Positions 52,869-62,090 of a stretch of DNA of 64,000 bases are shown here, one piece after another (position 1 is the stretch's first letter; each line of letters opens with the position of its first letter). A program made the translations under genes and the position numbers. Under the pieces are notes generated by a model, which saw only the letters and a program-made list of their open reading frames with translations, had not been told where the DNA came from and did no database searches. This DNA is from Lachnospiraceae bacterium (GTDB taxonomy: Bacteria; Bacillota; Clostridia; Lachnospirales; Lachnospiraceae). The stretch spans positions 20,675-84,674 of the forward strand of contig JAQXJP010000007.1 in assembly GCA_029008875.1 (NCBI GenBank), in the 5' to 3' direction.

Positions 52869-54059
52869 TTATGATACCAGAGCAACCGTCTCACGACAAA
52901 TGGCAAGTTCCTCATTGGTGGGGATTACCACTGCAATCGTCTTGGAATCCGGGGTGGAAATGATGCGCTCCTCCCCTCTCACCTTGTTGGCCTCCTTGTC
53001 CAGAGTAATTCCCAAGTAACCCAGGTAAGCAATAATCTTCTCTCGGATAAAGCTGGTGTTCTCTCCGATTCCTGCGGTAAAGGCAATAGCGTCCACGCCG
53101 TTCATGGCTGCCACATAGGAACCGATGTATTTTGCCACCCGGTAAGCAAACACTTCGCAGGCGTCGATAGCTCTCTCGTTGCCCGCGTTGTACGCGTCCT
53201 CAAGGTCGCGGAAATCGCTGGACACGCCGGACATTCCCTGCACGCCGGATTTCTTGTTGAGCACATCCATCACCTCCGGCAGAGTCAGGTTCTCTTTCTC
53301 CGCGATAAATTCCAGAATGGAAGGATCCACATCGCCGGAGCGGGTTCCCATGACAAGTCCCTCAAGAGGGGTAAGACCCATAGAAGTATCCACACATTTT
53401 CCGTTCAGCACGGCACTGATGGAGGCTCCGTTGCCAAGGTGTGCAACGATAATCTTGGAGTTGTTCAAATCCATGCCCAAAAACTCTGCTGCCTTCTTGG
53501 ATACAAAACTGTGGCTGGTTCCGTGGAATCCGTATCTTCTCACGCCGTACTTCTCATAATACTCATAGGGAAGTCCGTACAGATATGCCTTTTTCGGCAT
53601 GGTCTGATGAAAAGCGGTATCAAATACGCCCACCATGGGAGTGTTCGGCATCAATTCCTTGCAGGCGTTGATTCCGATCAGGTTGGCAGGGTTGTGAAGC
53701 GGCGCCAGGTCATTGCAGGCCTCAATGGTCTGAAGCACATCGTCCGTCAATACAGTGGAGGAAGCGAACTTCTCACCGCCGTGCACCACTCGATGTCCCA
53801 CTGCGTCGATTTCATCCAGGGAAGCAACCGCCCCCGTCTTGGGGTTCACCAGTGCATCCAGCACCATCTGGATGGCCTGCTTGTGGGTCGGCATGGGTGC
53901 CTCTGTAATCTCCTTATCAAGTCCGGTCTTCTGGTATACCAGACGTCCGTCAATTCCGATTCTCTCACAGAGTCCCTTGGCAAGGACTTCCTCACTGTCG
54001 GAATTGATGAGCTGGTACTTAAGTGATGAGCTTCCGCAATTGATAACTAAAACATTCAT
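52869..54059 (-). CDS. ackA: Acetate kinase
   Basis: The 396-residue enzyme starts NVLVINCGSSSLKYQLI and carries GHRVVHGGEKF, HLGNGASI, MGLTPLEGLVMGTRSGD, AFTAGIGENTSFIRE, the family signatures. It converts acetyl phosphate to acetate with ATP gain. The ATG at 54059 has GAGGAG nearby; a frame to 54086 has no support. No pta gene is adjacent. Divergent to tmcAL. Confidence 0.97.
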   Translation of the reverse strand: MNVLVINCGSSSLKYQLINSDSEEVLAKGLCERIGIDGRLVYQKTGLDKEITEAPMPTHKQAIQMVLDALVNPKTGAVASLDEIDAVGHRVVHGGEKFASSTVLTDDVLQTIEACNDLAPLHNPANLIGINACKELMPNTPMVGVFDTAFHQTMPKKAYLYGLPYEYYEKYGVRRYGFHGTSHSFVSKKAAEFLGMDLNNSKIIVAHLGNGASISAVLNGKCVDTSMGLTPLEGLVMGTRSGDVDPSILEFIAEKENLTLPEVMDVLNKKSGVQGMSGVSSDFRDLEDAYNAGNERAIDACEVFAYRVAKYIGSYVAAMNGVDAIAFTAGIGENTSFIREKIIAYLGYLGITLDKEANKVRGEERIISTPDSKTIAVVIPTNEELAICRETVALVS

Positions 54060-54130
54060 GATAATATCTCCTCTGAATTTATACATATTTGCACATTTTG
54101 TGCATGTTTCTGGTTCACCAAACTGTTTCT

Positions 54131-54159
54131 ATTATACGCCCATTTTTTCCCTCCTACAA
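54131..54159 (-). promoter_or_regulatory. Promoter for ackA
   Basis: TTGTAG (54159-54154) and a perfect TATAAT (54136-54131) on the minus strand, 17 bp apart, about 70 bp before the ackA start. Confidence 0.6.
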
Positions 54160-54168
54160 GTGAAAATA

Positions 54169-54177
54169 TGGTATAAT
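54169..54177 (+). promoter_or_regulatory. Extended -10 promoter for tmcAL
   Basis: TGGTATAAT at 54169-54177 is an extended -10 box (TGn TATAAT); no good -35 is seen. It lies 55 bp before the tmcAL start, back to back with the ackA promoter. Confidence 0.6.
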
Positions 54178-54231
54178 TATCCGTACATAACTGTTTTACA
54201 GAATATCTTTTTCCGGCAGGAGGAGCCAATC

Positions 54232-55476
54232 ATGAACGTGGCAGGCATTATTGCGGAGTACAACCCTTTTCACAACGGGCACCGATATCAACTGGATACA
54301 CTTCGGGAGAAAACCGAGGCAGACTATATCGTCATTGCAATGAGCGGTGATTTTTTGCAGCGAGGGGTTCCCGCGGTCTTCGACAAATATGAGCGGACTC
54401 GGGCAGCCCTCTCCTGCGGTGCAGATCTGGTGCTGGAGATTCCGTCCCTGTGGGCAACCGCGTCTGCGGAATATTTTGCTTCCGCCGGAGTGAGCCTTCT
54501 GGGAAGCACCGGCGTGGTGCAGCATCTGGGCTACGGGGTGGAATCCCATCACCCGGCGCTTATGGCAGAGCTGACCGAGTTTCTCCACAACGCCCCCCGG
54601 GAATATGACGAGCGCGTTATCGCCTTTCAAAAGGAGGGGGATTCCTACCCCCTCGCACGCTCCCATGCCCTCGCCTCCCTTCTGCCCCATTATCCACGGG
54701 AGGAACTGAAGGATTTTCTGGCAAGCCCCAACAACATTCTGGCACTGGAATACGAGAAGGCACTGGCCCTGTGGAACACCTCCCATGACAATCCCATCAT
54801 TTCCCACCCCATTCCCAGAGTAGGTTCCGGCTACCATGACGACATCCTCTCTGACTCCTTCGCATCCGCCACCGCGATTCGCAAAGCCTGGGGCGCGGAA
54901 AAGAGTGTCGCAGAGCTGCACTCCTACATTCCGCCGGAATGCCGAGAGCTCTACGCCAAACTCTTGGATGAGCACCGTTTTGTCAGCGAGGATTCCGTCT
55001 CATCTCTTCTATATTATAAGCTGCGCATATCCGCGGATATGGGCTACGAATCCTTTGCCGACTGCAGCCCGGGCCTATCCCATAAGATAGCCAACCATCT
55101 GCCGGAATATCGGAGTTTCACACAATTTTGTTCCCTGTTAAAGAGCCGAGATGTGACCTACACCCGCATCAGACGCGTGTTGCTTCACATTCTCCTGGAC
55201 ATCCGACAGGCGGACTATCAAGGGAATAACAGGCCCCTGTGCCCTCCGTATCTTCGGGTTCTCGGTTTCCGGGAGAGCGCCGCGGATCTCTTAAAGAGTA
55301 TCAAACATCTCGCCGCTGTCCCCATGGTCACCAAGATGGCGGACGCAGAAGACATTCTGTCCCACCGGGCCTATGACATCTTGAAAAAAGACATCTTCGC
55401 CGCAGACCTCTACGAGCATCTTGGGCAGGAACCGTCCGGATACAATGAGTTTACCCACCCTATCGTAAAACGATAA
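54232..55476 (+). CDS. tmcAL: tRNA(Met) cytidine acetate ligase TmcAL
   Basis: The 414-residue protein starts NVAGIIAEYNPFHNGHRYQLDTLRE with the HxGH nucleotidyltransferase motif, as in TmcAL, which joins acetate and C34 of elongator tRNA-Met through acetyl-AMP. Its start follows AGGAGG. It is one of the rare plus-strand genes and shares its upstream region with ackA, the main source of acetate. The C-terminal part is predicted to bind tRNA. Confidence 0.93.
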   Translation: MNVAGIIAEYNPFHNGHRYQLDTLREKTEADYIVIAMSGDFLQRGVPAVFDKYERTRAALSCGADLVLEIPSLWATASAEYFASAGVSLLGSTGVVQHLGYGVESHHPALMAELTEFLHNAPREYDERVIAFQKEGDSYPLARSHALASLLPHYPREELKDFLASPNNILALEYEKALALWNTSHDNPIISHPIPRVGSGYHDDILSDSFASATAIRKAWGAEKSVAELHSYIPPECRELYAKLLDEHRFVSEDSVSSLLYYKLRISADMGYESFADCSPGLSHKIANHLPEYRSFTQFCSLLKSRDVTYTRIRRVLLHILLDIRQADYQGNNRPLCPPYLRVLGFRESAADLLKSIKHLAAVPMVTKMADAEDILSHRAYDILKKDIFAADLYEHLGQEPSGYNEFTHPIVKR

Positions 55477-55486
55477 CCGGGCAATA

Positions 55487-55536
55487 AAATGCCGACCTCC
55501 AATCAGACTAAAATCTGACTCTTGAGGTCGGCATTT
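55487..55536. terminator. Bidirectional terminator between tmcAL and aroB
   Basis: AAATGCCGACCTC (55487-55499) and GAGGTCGGCATTT (55524-55536) are perfect complements, with an inner TCAGA/TCTGA stem. A/T flanks on both sides suit termination of both convergent genes. Confidence 0.85.
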
Positions 55537-55551
55537 CCATTCTTCTCAATT

Positions 55552-56667
55552 TTATTTCAATTCCATGATAATCTCCCGCGCCAGTGATTCCTCGATGGGG
55601 GTGGCGTATACGCCGTCCGAAAACTCCACCACATTCCCGATTCCTCTCTGCAGCACGAAGCGGAGTTTTCCGTCCCGTACCTTCTTGTCGGTGTACAGTT
55701 TCTTTACCAGCGCCTCCCGATCGATGTACTCCGGAACCGCCGTGGACAAGCCCGCTTTTTCATACAGGGCAATCACTCTCTCCGCCTGCTCCTCCGACAT
55801 ATATCCAAGCCTTGCGGACAACTGAACCTGGGCAGCCATTCCGATTGCCAGGGCCTCCCCGTGCAGCAGCCGGTAATCGCTCACCGTCTCGATTGCGCGC
55901 CCCACCGTATGTCCCAGATTCAGAATCTCCCGTAGGCCGCTCTCCCTCTCATCCTTCATGACCACATCATATTTAATCTTGCAATTGTTCTCCGCGATGT
56001 ACTCGCAGGCAAACTTCTGGCACCGGAGGATATCCTCCATGTTTTCCTCCAGAAATTCAAACATATCGTAGCTTGCAAGGCAGGCATGCTTGATGGTCTC
56101 CGCCAGTCCGCTGGAAATCTCCCGCTTGGGCAATGTCTCCCAGCAGGCAATGTCCAGATATACTTTTTTTGGCTGATTGAACAAACCAATCAGATTGGTG
56201 GCAAGGGGCGTGTCCACCGCAGTCTTGCCTCCCACGGAAGCATCAGCCGCAGCCAGCAGTGTGGTGGCGTAATTGATGAAGGGCACTCCTCTCCCGTAGG
56301 TTCCCGCCACAAATCCTGCCAAATCGGTGACCACTCCGCCTCCCACGGCAATCACACAGCAGTCCCTGCGGAAGCCCTTTTCCAGCATGGCATCCTCAAT
56401 CATCGCCTTGGTCTCACGGGTCTTGCTCTTCTCCCCCGCGGCAAACACAAACAGTTCCACACCGTATCCGGCCTGAATCAGTTTCTCACAAATGGGTTTT
56501 GCGTACAAATCCCTCACATTGGTGTCCGTGATTACCGCGAACTTGCGGATGGAGCCAACCAGCCCCTTCTCCAGGTCACTGACCAACTCATCCGTCAGCT
56601 GATAGCCGATCTCAATTTCATAACTGTCATCCACTACTTTTTTCAATTCCAGATTCAGAATTCCCAC
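55552..56667 (-). CDS. aroB: 3-dehydroquinate synthase
   Basis: The 371-residue enzyme has the NAD-binding GGGVVTDLAGFVAGTYGRGV region, FINYATTLLAAADASVGGKTAVD and the metal ligand NLGHTVGRAIE, typical for AroB, and makes 3-dehydroquinate in the shikimate pathway. Its start lies within the last codons of the EAL-domain gene (13-bp overlap). No other aro gene is adjacent. Confidence 0.95.
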   Translation of the reverse strand: MGILNLELKKVVDDSYEIEIGYQLTDELVSDLEKGLVGSIRKFAVITDTNVRDLYAKPICEKLIQAGYGVELFVFAAGEKSKTRETKAMIEDAMLEKGFRRDCCVIAVGGGVVTDLAGFVAGTYGRGVPFINYATTLLAAADASVGGKTAVDTPLATNLIGLFNQPKKVYLDIACWETLPKREISSGLAETIKHACLASYDMFEFLEENMEDILRCQKFACEYIAENNCKIKYDVVMKDERESGLREILNLGHTVGRAIETVSDYRLLHGEALAIGMAAQVQLSARLGYMSEEQAERVIALYEKAGLSTAVPEYIDREALVKKLYTDKKVRDGKLRFVLQRGIGNVVEFSDGVYATPIEESLAREIIMELK

Positions 56668-58355
56668 TCATCCGTCTCCTTTTCTTTCAATTCCTTTATC
56701 AGATCACGGATGTCCTCCGACTCCCGGGTTTCCATGAACTTCTCATATTCCTCCACAGACATAGGCCTGGAATAAAAATATCCCTGCACCACTCTGCATC
56801 CAATGTTTTGCAGAAAATCAATCTGCTCCTGATTTTCCACACCCTCCGCAATCACCGGAGTTTCCAATCGGTTGGCCAGTTCCACCATGCTTGTCACAAT
56901 CTTCTGGCTTCTCGACTTGTTCACCGACCGCTCAAAAAATTTCATATCCAGCTTCAGAATATCGATGCTGATATCCTTCAGGCTGTTCAGGGAAGAATAA
57001 CCGCTTCCGAAATCATCCATCTCCACCAAAAATCCATAGTCCTGCAAGCGCCTCACCAGTTCCATCTGCTGCTTGACATCCAGCACAAAGGCGGTCTCCG
57101 TAATCTCCAGCTTCAAGCGCTGTGGTTCCACCCCGTATTTCTCCACCAGACCGGTGATTCGCGCATACAAATCCGTGAGGTAGAAATTCTTGGCGGAAAT
57201 ATTGACGGAAAGACACCGGTCACCGTGCCCCTCCTGCTTCCATTTGGCCAGCTGGCGGCAGGCCAGTTCCCACACGTGATAATCCATCTTGATAATCATT
57301 CCGTTTTTCTCAAAAAGCGGGACAAACTCCGACGGCATTACCATGCCTCGCTTGGGGCTCTGCCAGCGCACCAGCGTCTCTCCCCCGATCACCCGCCCGT
57401 TGACGGAATCCACCTGAGGCTGAATGAAAATCACAAACTCATCACATTGCAGTGCCCGCTCCAACTCATCGATGGTGAGCCGCTCCGCCATGCGCCGGAT
57501 TCGCATTTTCTCATCGAAATAGGCAACCCTCCTGCGCAGGTCCCCCTTGATGGATTCCAGCGCCAGGTAGGCGCGGTTATACATGGCCTCCGGGTCTATT
57601 TTCTCGTCACACATCCTGGTGGAATATATGCCAATATAATTGTGAATATGGAGGGTGTATTTGTCATCTTCGAACACCTTGTCGAAGAACTCCAGGAACT
57701 GCTCCTCCTCAAAATCACTGCTGGGCATAAACAGGGCGAACCGGTCCCCGGTCATACGGGAAAATACCCATCCCTTCTTGCGCACCTTGCGGAAATTGTT
57801 GGCAATATTGAGCAGCAATTCGTTGCCCGCTCTCATGCCCAGAATCTCATTGTACAATTTAAACTGCGCGATATCCGACGCAATCATGAGGAACTCCTCA
57901 TCCGGATTTTCGTGCAGCATCTTCGCCACAATCTCAAAGAAATAGTCCCGGTTCCACAGGCCGGTCAGCTTGTCATGGGAGGCATAGTAGGTTGCCTCCT
58001 CCTTCATATTCTCCTGGTCCGTAATGTCATCATAAACCAGAAAAACGCCCTGGTATCTGCCTTCCGAATCCCACTGTTCCTTGCCGTGGATCAGAAAGGC
58101 TTTCCCGCAGGTGTGGGTAGCCATATGAAACTCCTTGGTCTGTCCCATGTGCCGCCGCTCCGGCGTGAGAATATAGCGCAGATTGGTATCCTGAATAAAA
58201 TCATTCAGAAGCACGCCCTCCTGCACCCGGAGCAATTCCCCCGCTGCGCGGTTGTACATTAGCAATTTGTCGTCCTTGTCGAACATCACGATGGGGCTTT
58301 GCATCTCATCGATGATTACCGCCTTCATCTGAACCAGGTATTCTTCTCTCTCCAT
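56655..58355 (-). CDS. PAS-GGDEF-EAL cyclic di-GMP phosphodiesterase
   Basis: The 566-residue protein has an N-terminal PAS-like domain (about 10-115), a GGDEF domain whose active site reads TGDRF, so the cyclase is degenerate, and an EAL domain (about 300-550) with ETLVRW for EAL, SVNISAKNF, LEITET, DDFGSGYSS, LKLDMKF, AEGVENQ and QGYFYSRP. All metal and catalytic residues of an active EAL phosphodiesterase seem present. It should break down c-di-GMP, sensed through PAS. It runs into aroB, a fused transcript that is odd. Confidence 0.9.
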   Translation of the reverse strand: MEREEYLVQMKAVIIDEMQSPIVMFDKDDKLLMYNRAAGELLRVQEGVLLNDFIQDTNLRYILTPERRHMGQTKEFHMATHTCGKAFLIHGKEQWDSEGRYQGVFLVYDDITDQENMKEEATYYASHDKLTGLWNRDYFFEIVAKMLHENPDEEFLMIASDIAQFKLYNEILGMRAGNELLLNIANNFRKVRKKGWVFSRMTGDRFALFMPSSDFEEEQFLEFFDKVFEDDKYTLHIHNYIGIYSTRMCDEKIDPEAMYNRAYLALESIKGDLRRRVAYFDEKMRIRRMAERLTIDELERALQCDEFVIFIQPQVDSVNGRVIGGETLVRWQSPKRGMVMPSEFVPLFEKNGMIIKMDYHVWELACRQLAKWKQEGHGDRCLSVNISAKNFYLTDLYARITGLVEKYGVEPQRLKLEITETAFVLDVKQQMELVRRLQDYGFLVEMDDFGSGYSSLNSLKDISIDILKLDMKFFERSVNKSRSQKIVTSMVELANRLETPVIAEGVENQEQIDFLQNIGCRVVQGYFYSRPMSVEEYEKFMETRESEDIRDLIKELKEKETDEWEF

Positions 58356-58377
58356 AGTAACCTTCCCATATATAATC

Positions 58378-58971
58378 TTACAGTACCCCTACTGCTTCCT
58401 TCGCAAGCCGGTCCGCTTCCTCGTTTCCTTCCACACCGGAATGTCCCTCGACCTTAACGAATTGGATTGCTATTTTCCCCTTTACCGACTGCATATATTC
58501 GTAATATGCAATGGTACCTCTCTTGTTGCGCTTCCACTGCCCGGTGGCCCACATCTCAATCCCCATGTAGTCATAGTAGATATCCAATTGGGAAAGTCCC
58601 AGTTCCAGGGCCTTTTTCACCGCAGCAACACAGCCTGCAATCTCCCCAGACACATTGTGCATGGCCGCCATCTCCGGGTCATCGTCGCTGCCCTGCAACA
58701 CATGTTGCTCTCCGTCGACCACCAAAAATCCTCCGTATCCATACACCTCCGTCACCGGGTTGTAGGAACCATCCACAAAAGCGTAGGCCACGGAAGTATC
58801 CTCCCGCATCACATCCCCCGCATTTCCGAGGTATGCCTCCGCCTCGCCCCTTGTCTTGAAGCTCTTGTACTCTGCTCCGGAAAATCCGTCCACCATGGAT
58901 TTGCAGGTATCCCAATCGGTGTAAATCCCCGGTGTGATTCCTTTTCTTACCGCATAAAATTTCCCAGGCAT
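58378..58971 (-). CDS. Viroplasmin-RNase H family protein
   Basis: The 197-residue protein joins an N-terminal viroplasmin-like domain (GKFYAVRKGITPGIYTDWDTCKSMVDGFSGAEYKSFKTRGEA split as FYAVRKG...GIYTDWDTC) and an RNase H fold with the catalytic acids in FVDGSYN, EIAGC, and the HSGVEGNEEAD tail. It cleaves RNA in RNA-DNA hybrids. The ATG at 58971 has GGACGGGAG upstream; a longer frame to 59055 is rejected. Confidence 0.92.
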   Translation of the reverse strand: MPGKFYAVRKGITPGIYTDWDTCKSMVDGFSGAEYKSFKTRGEAEAYLGNAGDVMREDTSVAYAFVDGSYNPVTEVYGYGGFLVVDGEQHVLQGSDDDPEMAAMHNVSGEIAGCVAAVKKALELGLSQLDIYYDYMGIEMWATGQWKRNKRGTIAYYEYMQSVKGKIAIQFVKVEGHSGVEGNEEADRLAKEAVGVL

Positions 58972-59065
58972 CTCCCGTCCTCCCAGAGCAAAATTTGAAC
59001 AAAAAATATCCGTTCGATATACCAAAATTATAATATACCTCATGCTCCTTTTCAAGCAAAATGAA

Positions 59066-59088
59066 AGGGGCTGTCTGTCACAGCCCCT
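59066..59088. terminator. Hairpin terminator after the LiaF-like gene
   Basis: AGGGGCTGT (59066-59074) pairs with ACAGCCCCT (59080-59088) and is followed on the minus strand by TTTCATTTTG. It terminates the LytTR/LiaF-like operon and is a third copy of the GGGCTGT stem. Confidence 0.75.
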
Positions 59089-59094
59089 CCCCGG

Positions 59095-59820
59095 TTAATT
59101 GATTCGAATATTGATTTGTCCGAAGTTCGCACTGGCCTTGATTTTTACCAGCGGCGCATCCAGATCGCTGTTGGCCACACCGAAGGTCTGGATATTGCTG
59201 AAAATACCGTTTTCCAGCATTTCCACTCTCCACATCTTCGGAAGATAGATATTGGTCTCGCCGAAGTTGTTCTCGATCACAATCAGCGCTTCCCTTCCGG
59301 AGATTACCGCATTGTCAAAATAGACATTGCATTCCCCGAAATTGTTCTCGATGTTGGCACGCTCCAGATACTGGGTGTTCACATACTTATTCTTGCCGTT
59401 GAAATTGTTGGTGATGTTGATCACGGAACCATCCTGAAAATTCTCCACGTTGGGGTTGCCGGTGGTGTTCACGTTCTCAAAGTGTCCGTTGTGTTTTTTC
59501 TTGAAAATCATGGAAAAACCAAAGCTAAGCAGAAGTCCGGTGGCGATCAGCACCCAGAAATCCAGTCCGTCGGCCTGGTTGTTGGTCTGCTGAATTAGGG
59601 CGTTGATTTCGTCCAGATAGACGCAGCCAATCAAACTGAGTGGCATAAAAATTCCAAACCAATCCACTTTAATGATTCCGTGGATACAAATTGCACCCAA
59701 GATGATGGTAATCAAAATGGTCCAGATGGGAAGTTCCACTACCAGTCCCATTCCGCGGAGCACCAGATACAGTGCAGCCAGGATTAATAAGATTCCCCAG
59801 AAAATTCCATTTTTTTTCAT
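59095..59820 (-). CDS. LiaF-like membrane protein with C-terminal beta-helix domain
   Basis: The 241-residue protein has about four membrane segments (residues 5-110) and a C-terminal repeat-like domain with NNFGECNVYFDNA and NNFGETNIYLPK, as in LiaF/DUF2154-type proteins. In LiaFSR systems such proteins restrain a sensor kinase of cell-envelope stress. Here it is co-transcribed with a LytTR regulator (ATGA overlap), an arrangement common in Firmicutes without a kinase. Function is inferred. Confidence 0.8.
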   Translation of the reverse strand: MKKNGIFWGILLILAALYLVLRGMGLVVELPIWTILITIILGAICIHGIIKVDWFGIFMPLSLIGCVYLDEINALIQQTNNQADGLDFWVLIATGLLLSFGFSMIFKKKHNGHFENVNTTGNPNVENFQDGSVINITNNFNGKNKYVNTQYLERANIENNFGECNVYFDNAVISGREALIVIENNFGETNIYLPKMWRVEMLENGIFSNIQTFGVANSDLDAPLVKIKASANFGQINIRIN

Positions 59821-60278
59821 TTCTTTAACCTCTTTTCTTCCAGTTTACTCATGAGAGTTTTAAAATAACTTCTTGATACAAACGTCTTTTTCGCCGATGC
59901 GATGAACTCCACCTCGCTGGCACCTGTAATGTTCTTCTTGATGGAGCGAATCTTGCCGGTGTTGATGATGGTTGATTTTGAGATTCTCATAAAACCCGCG
60001 GGAAGAATCTCCTCCAACTCATACAATCTCTGCCTGGTCTCATACATATGATTTGCGGTATGTACTGCTACCGTAGCTCCGCTGCTCTCCAAAAACAATA
60101 TCTCGTCCAGTTCCAGGAAATATGCGCTATCTCCCTTTGTCACATGAAGCTGCATCTGCGTTTTGCCGATTTCGGCAATCCTCTTTTGGAGGGTAACCAC
60201 CTCATCGGTCAGTTCCTTGCATCGGATGATAATCTCTTCCTCCGAAACAGATTCATCCATCTCCAAGCGGATTTTCAT
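59817..60278 (-). CDS. LytTR family DNA-binding protein
   Basis: The 153-residue protein ends in a complete LytTR DNA-binding domain (about 55-150: DSAYFLELDEILFLESSGATV...FMRISKSTIINTGKI...SRSYFKTLMSKLEEK). It lacks a receiver domain. It is the intact relative of the broken gene at 37.2-37.5 kb. Its stop overlaps the LiaF-like start. A TTTACA-17-TATAAT promoter is at 60315-60343. Confidence 0.9.
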   Translation of the reverse strand: MKIRLEMDESVSEEEIIIRCKELTDEVVTLQKRIAEIGKTQMQLHVTKGDSAYFLELDEILFLESSGATVAVHTANHMYETRQRLYELEEILPAGFMRISKSTIINTGKIRSIKKNITGASEVEFIASAKKTFVSRSYFKTLMSKLEEKRLKK

Positions 60279-60314
60279 GTCCTTGTCCCCTTCTCGTTTG
60301 TTCTGACAGTTTGA

Positions 60315-60343
60315 ATTATAAAAAAGGAACCTCCCGGTGTAAA
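60315..60343 (-). promoter_or_regulatory. Promoter for the LytTR/LiaF-like operon
   Basis: TTTACA (60343-60338) and a perfect TATAAT (60320-60315) on the minus strand, 17 bp apart. It overlaps the terminator of the upstream gene: the -35 lies inside the stem. Confidence 0.7.
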
Positions 60344-60362
60344 TGGGTTTACACCAAGAGGT
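60322..60362 (-). terminator. Terminator after the 302-residue membrane protein gene
   Basis: GGTGTAAA (60336-60343) pairs with TTTACACC (60348-60355), with ACCTC/GAGGT as an outer stem, and is followed on the minus strand by TTCCTTTTTTA. Confidence 0.8.
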
Positions 60363-60374
60363 AATATTTTGATG

Positions 60375-61283
60375 TTAAGAGGTTAATTTTTGCTCCTGTG
60401 CTACGTCGGACACCGTGTCAGGTGCTGCGTCGGTCTCTGCATCAGGTGTAATCTCGAGCTTGGTATCTGACACTGACTTGGGTGTTGCCACAAGCTCCGG
60501 ATTAGTGTCCTTGCCTGCCTCAGTGCCCGGTTCTCCCTCTGTATCAGAGGCCTCGTTTTTGCCGGGCATCATGTCGGAGATTTTGCTTCGGATGACCGCA
60601 AAGCCGTTTTTCACATTCTCGGACAACTGCTCCTTCTTCTCGGCAATCATCTCACTTCTCGCGGTGCTGGCTGCCTCCCGTTCCTTCCGCTTTGCTTCCT
60701 TCTCCGCCTCGCGCTCCAGCTTCAGTTCCTCCCGTCTTGCCTGCTTTTCCTGTCGTCTCTGCTGCTTTGCCCGCAGCTTTTCCATCCTGCGGACATCACT
60801 GTTGGCATGGCGGATGTCCCGGCGCATGCATCGGTAAGGATTGCGCAGGAAATGGGGAATCATTCCCAGAAACAGAATGGCGGCGCCTCCCACCACACTC
60901 CAGGTCAAAACGTATTCGTAATAGGGAGATTCCATCTCGTATGCCACGAAATTCAAAAGCATTGCCGGGAAGGGCAACAGGTACAGAAAGTGGCACAGCT
61001 TCTCATAAGCTCCGATTTTGGGTCTGCCGTCCTCCAGCAACGCCCCCTGCACGCCGATTCCTGCCAGACAGAATAGGGTAACATTTTGCGCAATGCCATA
61101 GAGATAGACGCAAATTCCAAGCAGAATGGCAGACATGATAAACAGGGCGATGGTCATACCCTGAAATCTGGCATTCTTGTATTCCTTCATCGCCAAAAGT
61201 CGATCTTCATTCACATGATGAACGGCAAAGATTTCCTCCTCCGTCATCTCCGGTGTGATTTTTGCCTCCTGGTTTTTGTCCAT
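60375..61283 (-). CDS. Membrane protein of unknown function with basic coiled-coil and acidic tail
   Basis: I do not recognise this 302-residue protein. It has a soluble start (ITPEMTEEEIFAVHH), four likely membrane segments (about 42-62, 65-80, 98-115 and 124-145), a strongly basic helical stretch (RRMEKLRAKQQRRQEKQAR..., 163-215) and an acidic Asp/Thr/Glu/Ala-rich tail with repeated TPDAETDAAPD-like pieces (235-300). It lies 24 bp behind the flavodoxin-like gene on the same strand. Confidence 0.75.
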   Translation of the reverse strand: MDKNQEAKITPEMTEEEIFAVHHVNEDRLLAMKEYKNARFQGMTIALFIMSAILLGICVYLYGIAQNVTLFCLAGIGVQGALLEDGRPKIGAYEKLCHFLYLLPFPAMLLNFVAYEMESPYYEYVLTWSVVGGAAILFLGMIPHFLRNPYRCMRRDIRHANSDVRRMEKLRAKQQRRQEKQARREELKLEREAEKEAKRKEREAASTARSEMIAEKKEQLSENVKNGFAVIRSKISDMMPGKNEASDTEGEPGTEAGKDTNPELVATPKSVSDTKLEITPDAETDAAPDTVSDVAQEQKLTS

Positions 61284-61307
61284 GTATTTATCCTCCGTAT
61301 AGGGATA

Positions 61308-62066
61308 TTATAACCCTTTTTCTCCTATTGCGCTACCCCGGGAGATTTTTTGCCCCAATCGTCCCTTTTCTTGTTTCCACGGTTTTACTCCGTTCAGCCA
61401 TCCTCGACTCTCCCAGTATTCCTTCTCAGCAGGCGATGCTCCCCAGTTTGCACTTTGCATACCGCCGTAGAACCAGAACAAAATCCGCGTTTTCAGCCCG
61501 ACATGCACCGCTGTATTCTTGGACAGTTTGGATGCCAGACGCTTCATATCTCTTTGGATTTTTGCCTTCTTCTTGTCCGGAACCATCCCCCAATTCATGG
61601 CATTGGCGCTGATTCCATATGTCATCACTTCCGGGATTCCCCAGTTGATCAGATTGTTGGCCACCAGTTTCGTCGCCTTGCCGGCACCCGCTCCTGCCGC
61701 AGTGGAAATCACAACGGCCCTCTTTTGGAACATGCTTTCCTGGGGCTTGTGAGATAGCCAGTTCGTAAAGAACAAATCCAAAAATGCCTTCATGGGGGCA
61801 CTGGGCATCATGCAGTAATTGGGGGTTGTGAAAATCAGAAGATCCGCCTCCGCGATAGCCTCGTCGATCGGCTTCTTCTCCTCCCAATAGGGGCATTTTT
61901 CCCTGCTCTCCAGACAACTGTAACAGCCCATGCAGAAATGATTGAGATCTCTCGGCAAAAAGAATTCCTTTATCTCCTTGTCACAGGTCATATTCTCCAA
62001 CAGGATATTTGCCACATTCCATGTGCTGCCCTTATGATTTTGCCCGTGTATCAAAACTATTTTCAT
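61308..62066 (-). CDS. Flavodoxin-like / NADPH-dependent FMN reductase family protein
   Basis: The 252-residue protein starts KIVLIHGQNHKGSTWNVANIL, the flavodoxin-like fold motif of iron-sulfur flavoprotein and FMN reductase families, and has CMGCYSCLESREKCPYWEE, a four-cysteine cluster site, and TPNYCMMPSAPMKAFLD. It looks like an iron-sulfur flavoprotein of the NAD(P)H-dependent oxidoreductase group, with a long C-terminal segment. The ATG at 62066 is chosen over 62084 as it begins the motif directly. Confidence 0.82.
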   Translation of the reverse strand: MKIVLIHGQNHKGSTWNVANILLENMTCDKEIKEFFLPRDLNHFCMGCYSCLESREKCPYWEEKKPIDEAIAEADLLIFTTPNYCMMPSAPMKAFLDLFFTNWLSHKPQESMFQKRAVVISTAAGAGAGKATKLVANNLINWGIPEVMTYGISANAMNWGMVPDKKKAKIQRDMKRLASKLSKNTAVHVGLKTRILFWFYGGMQSANWGASPAEKEYWESRGWLNGVKPWKQEKGRLGQKISRGSAIGEKGL

Positions 62067-62090
62067 CGCAATATCCCCCCTCATATACTC

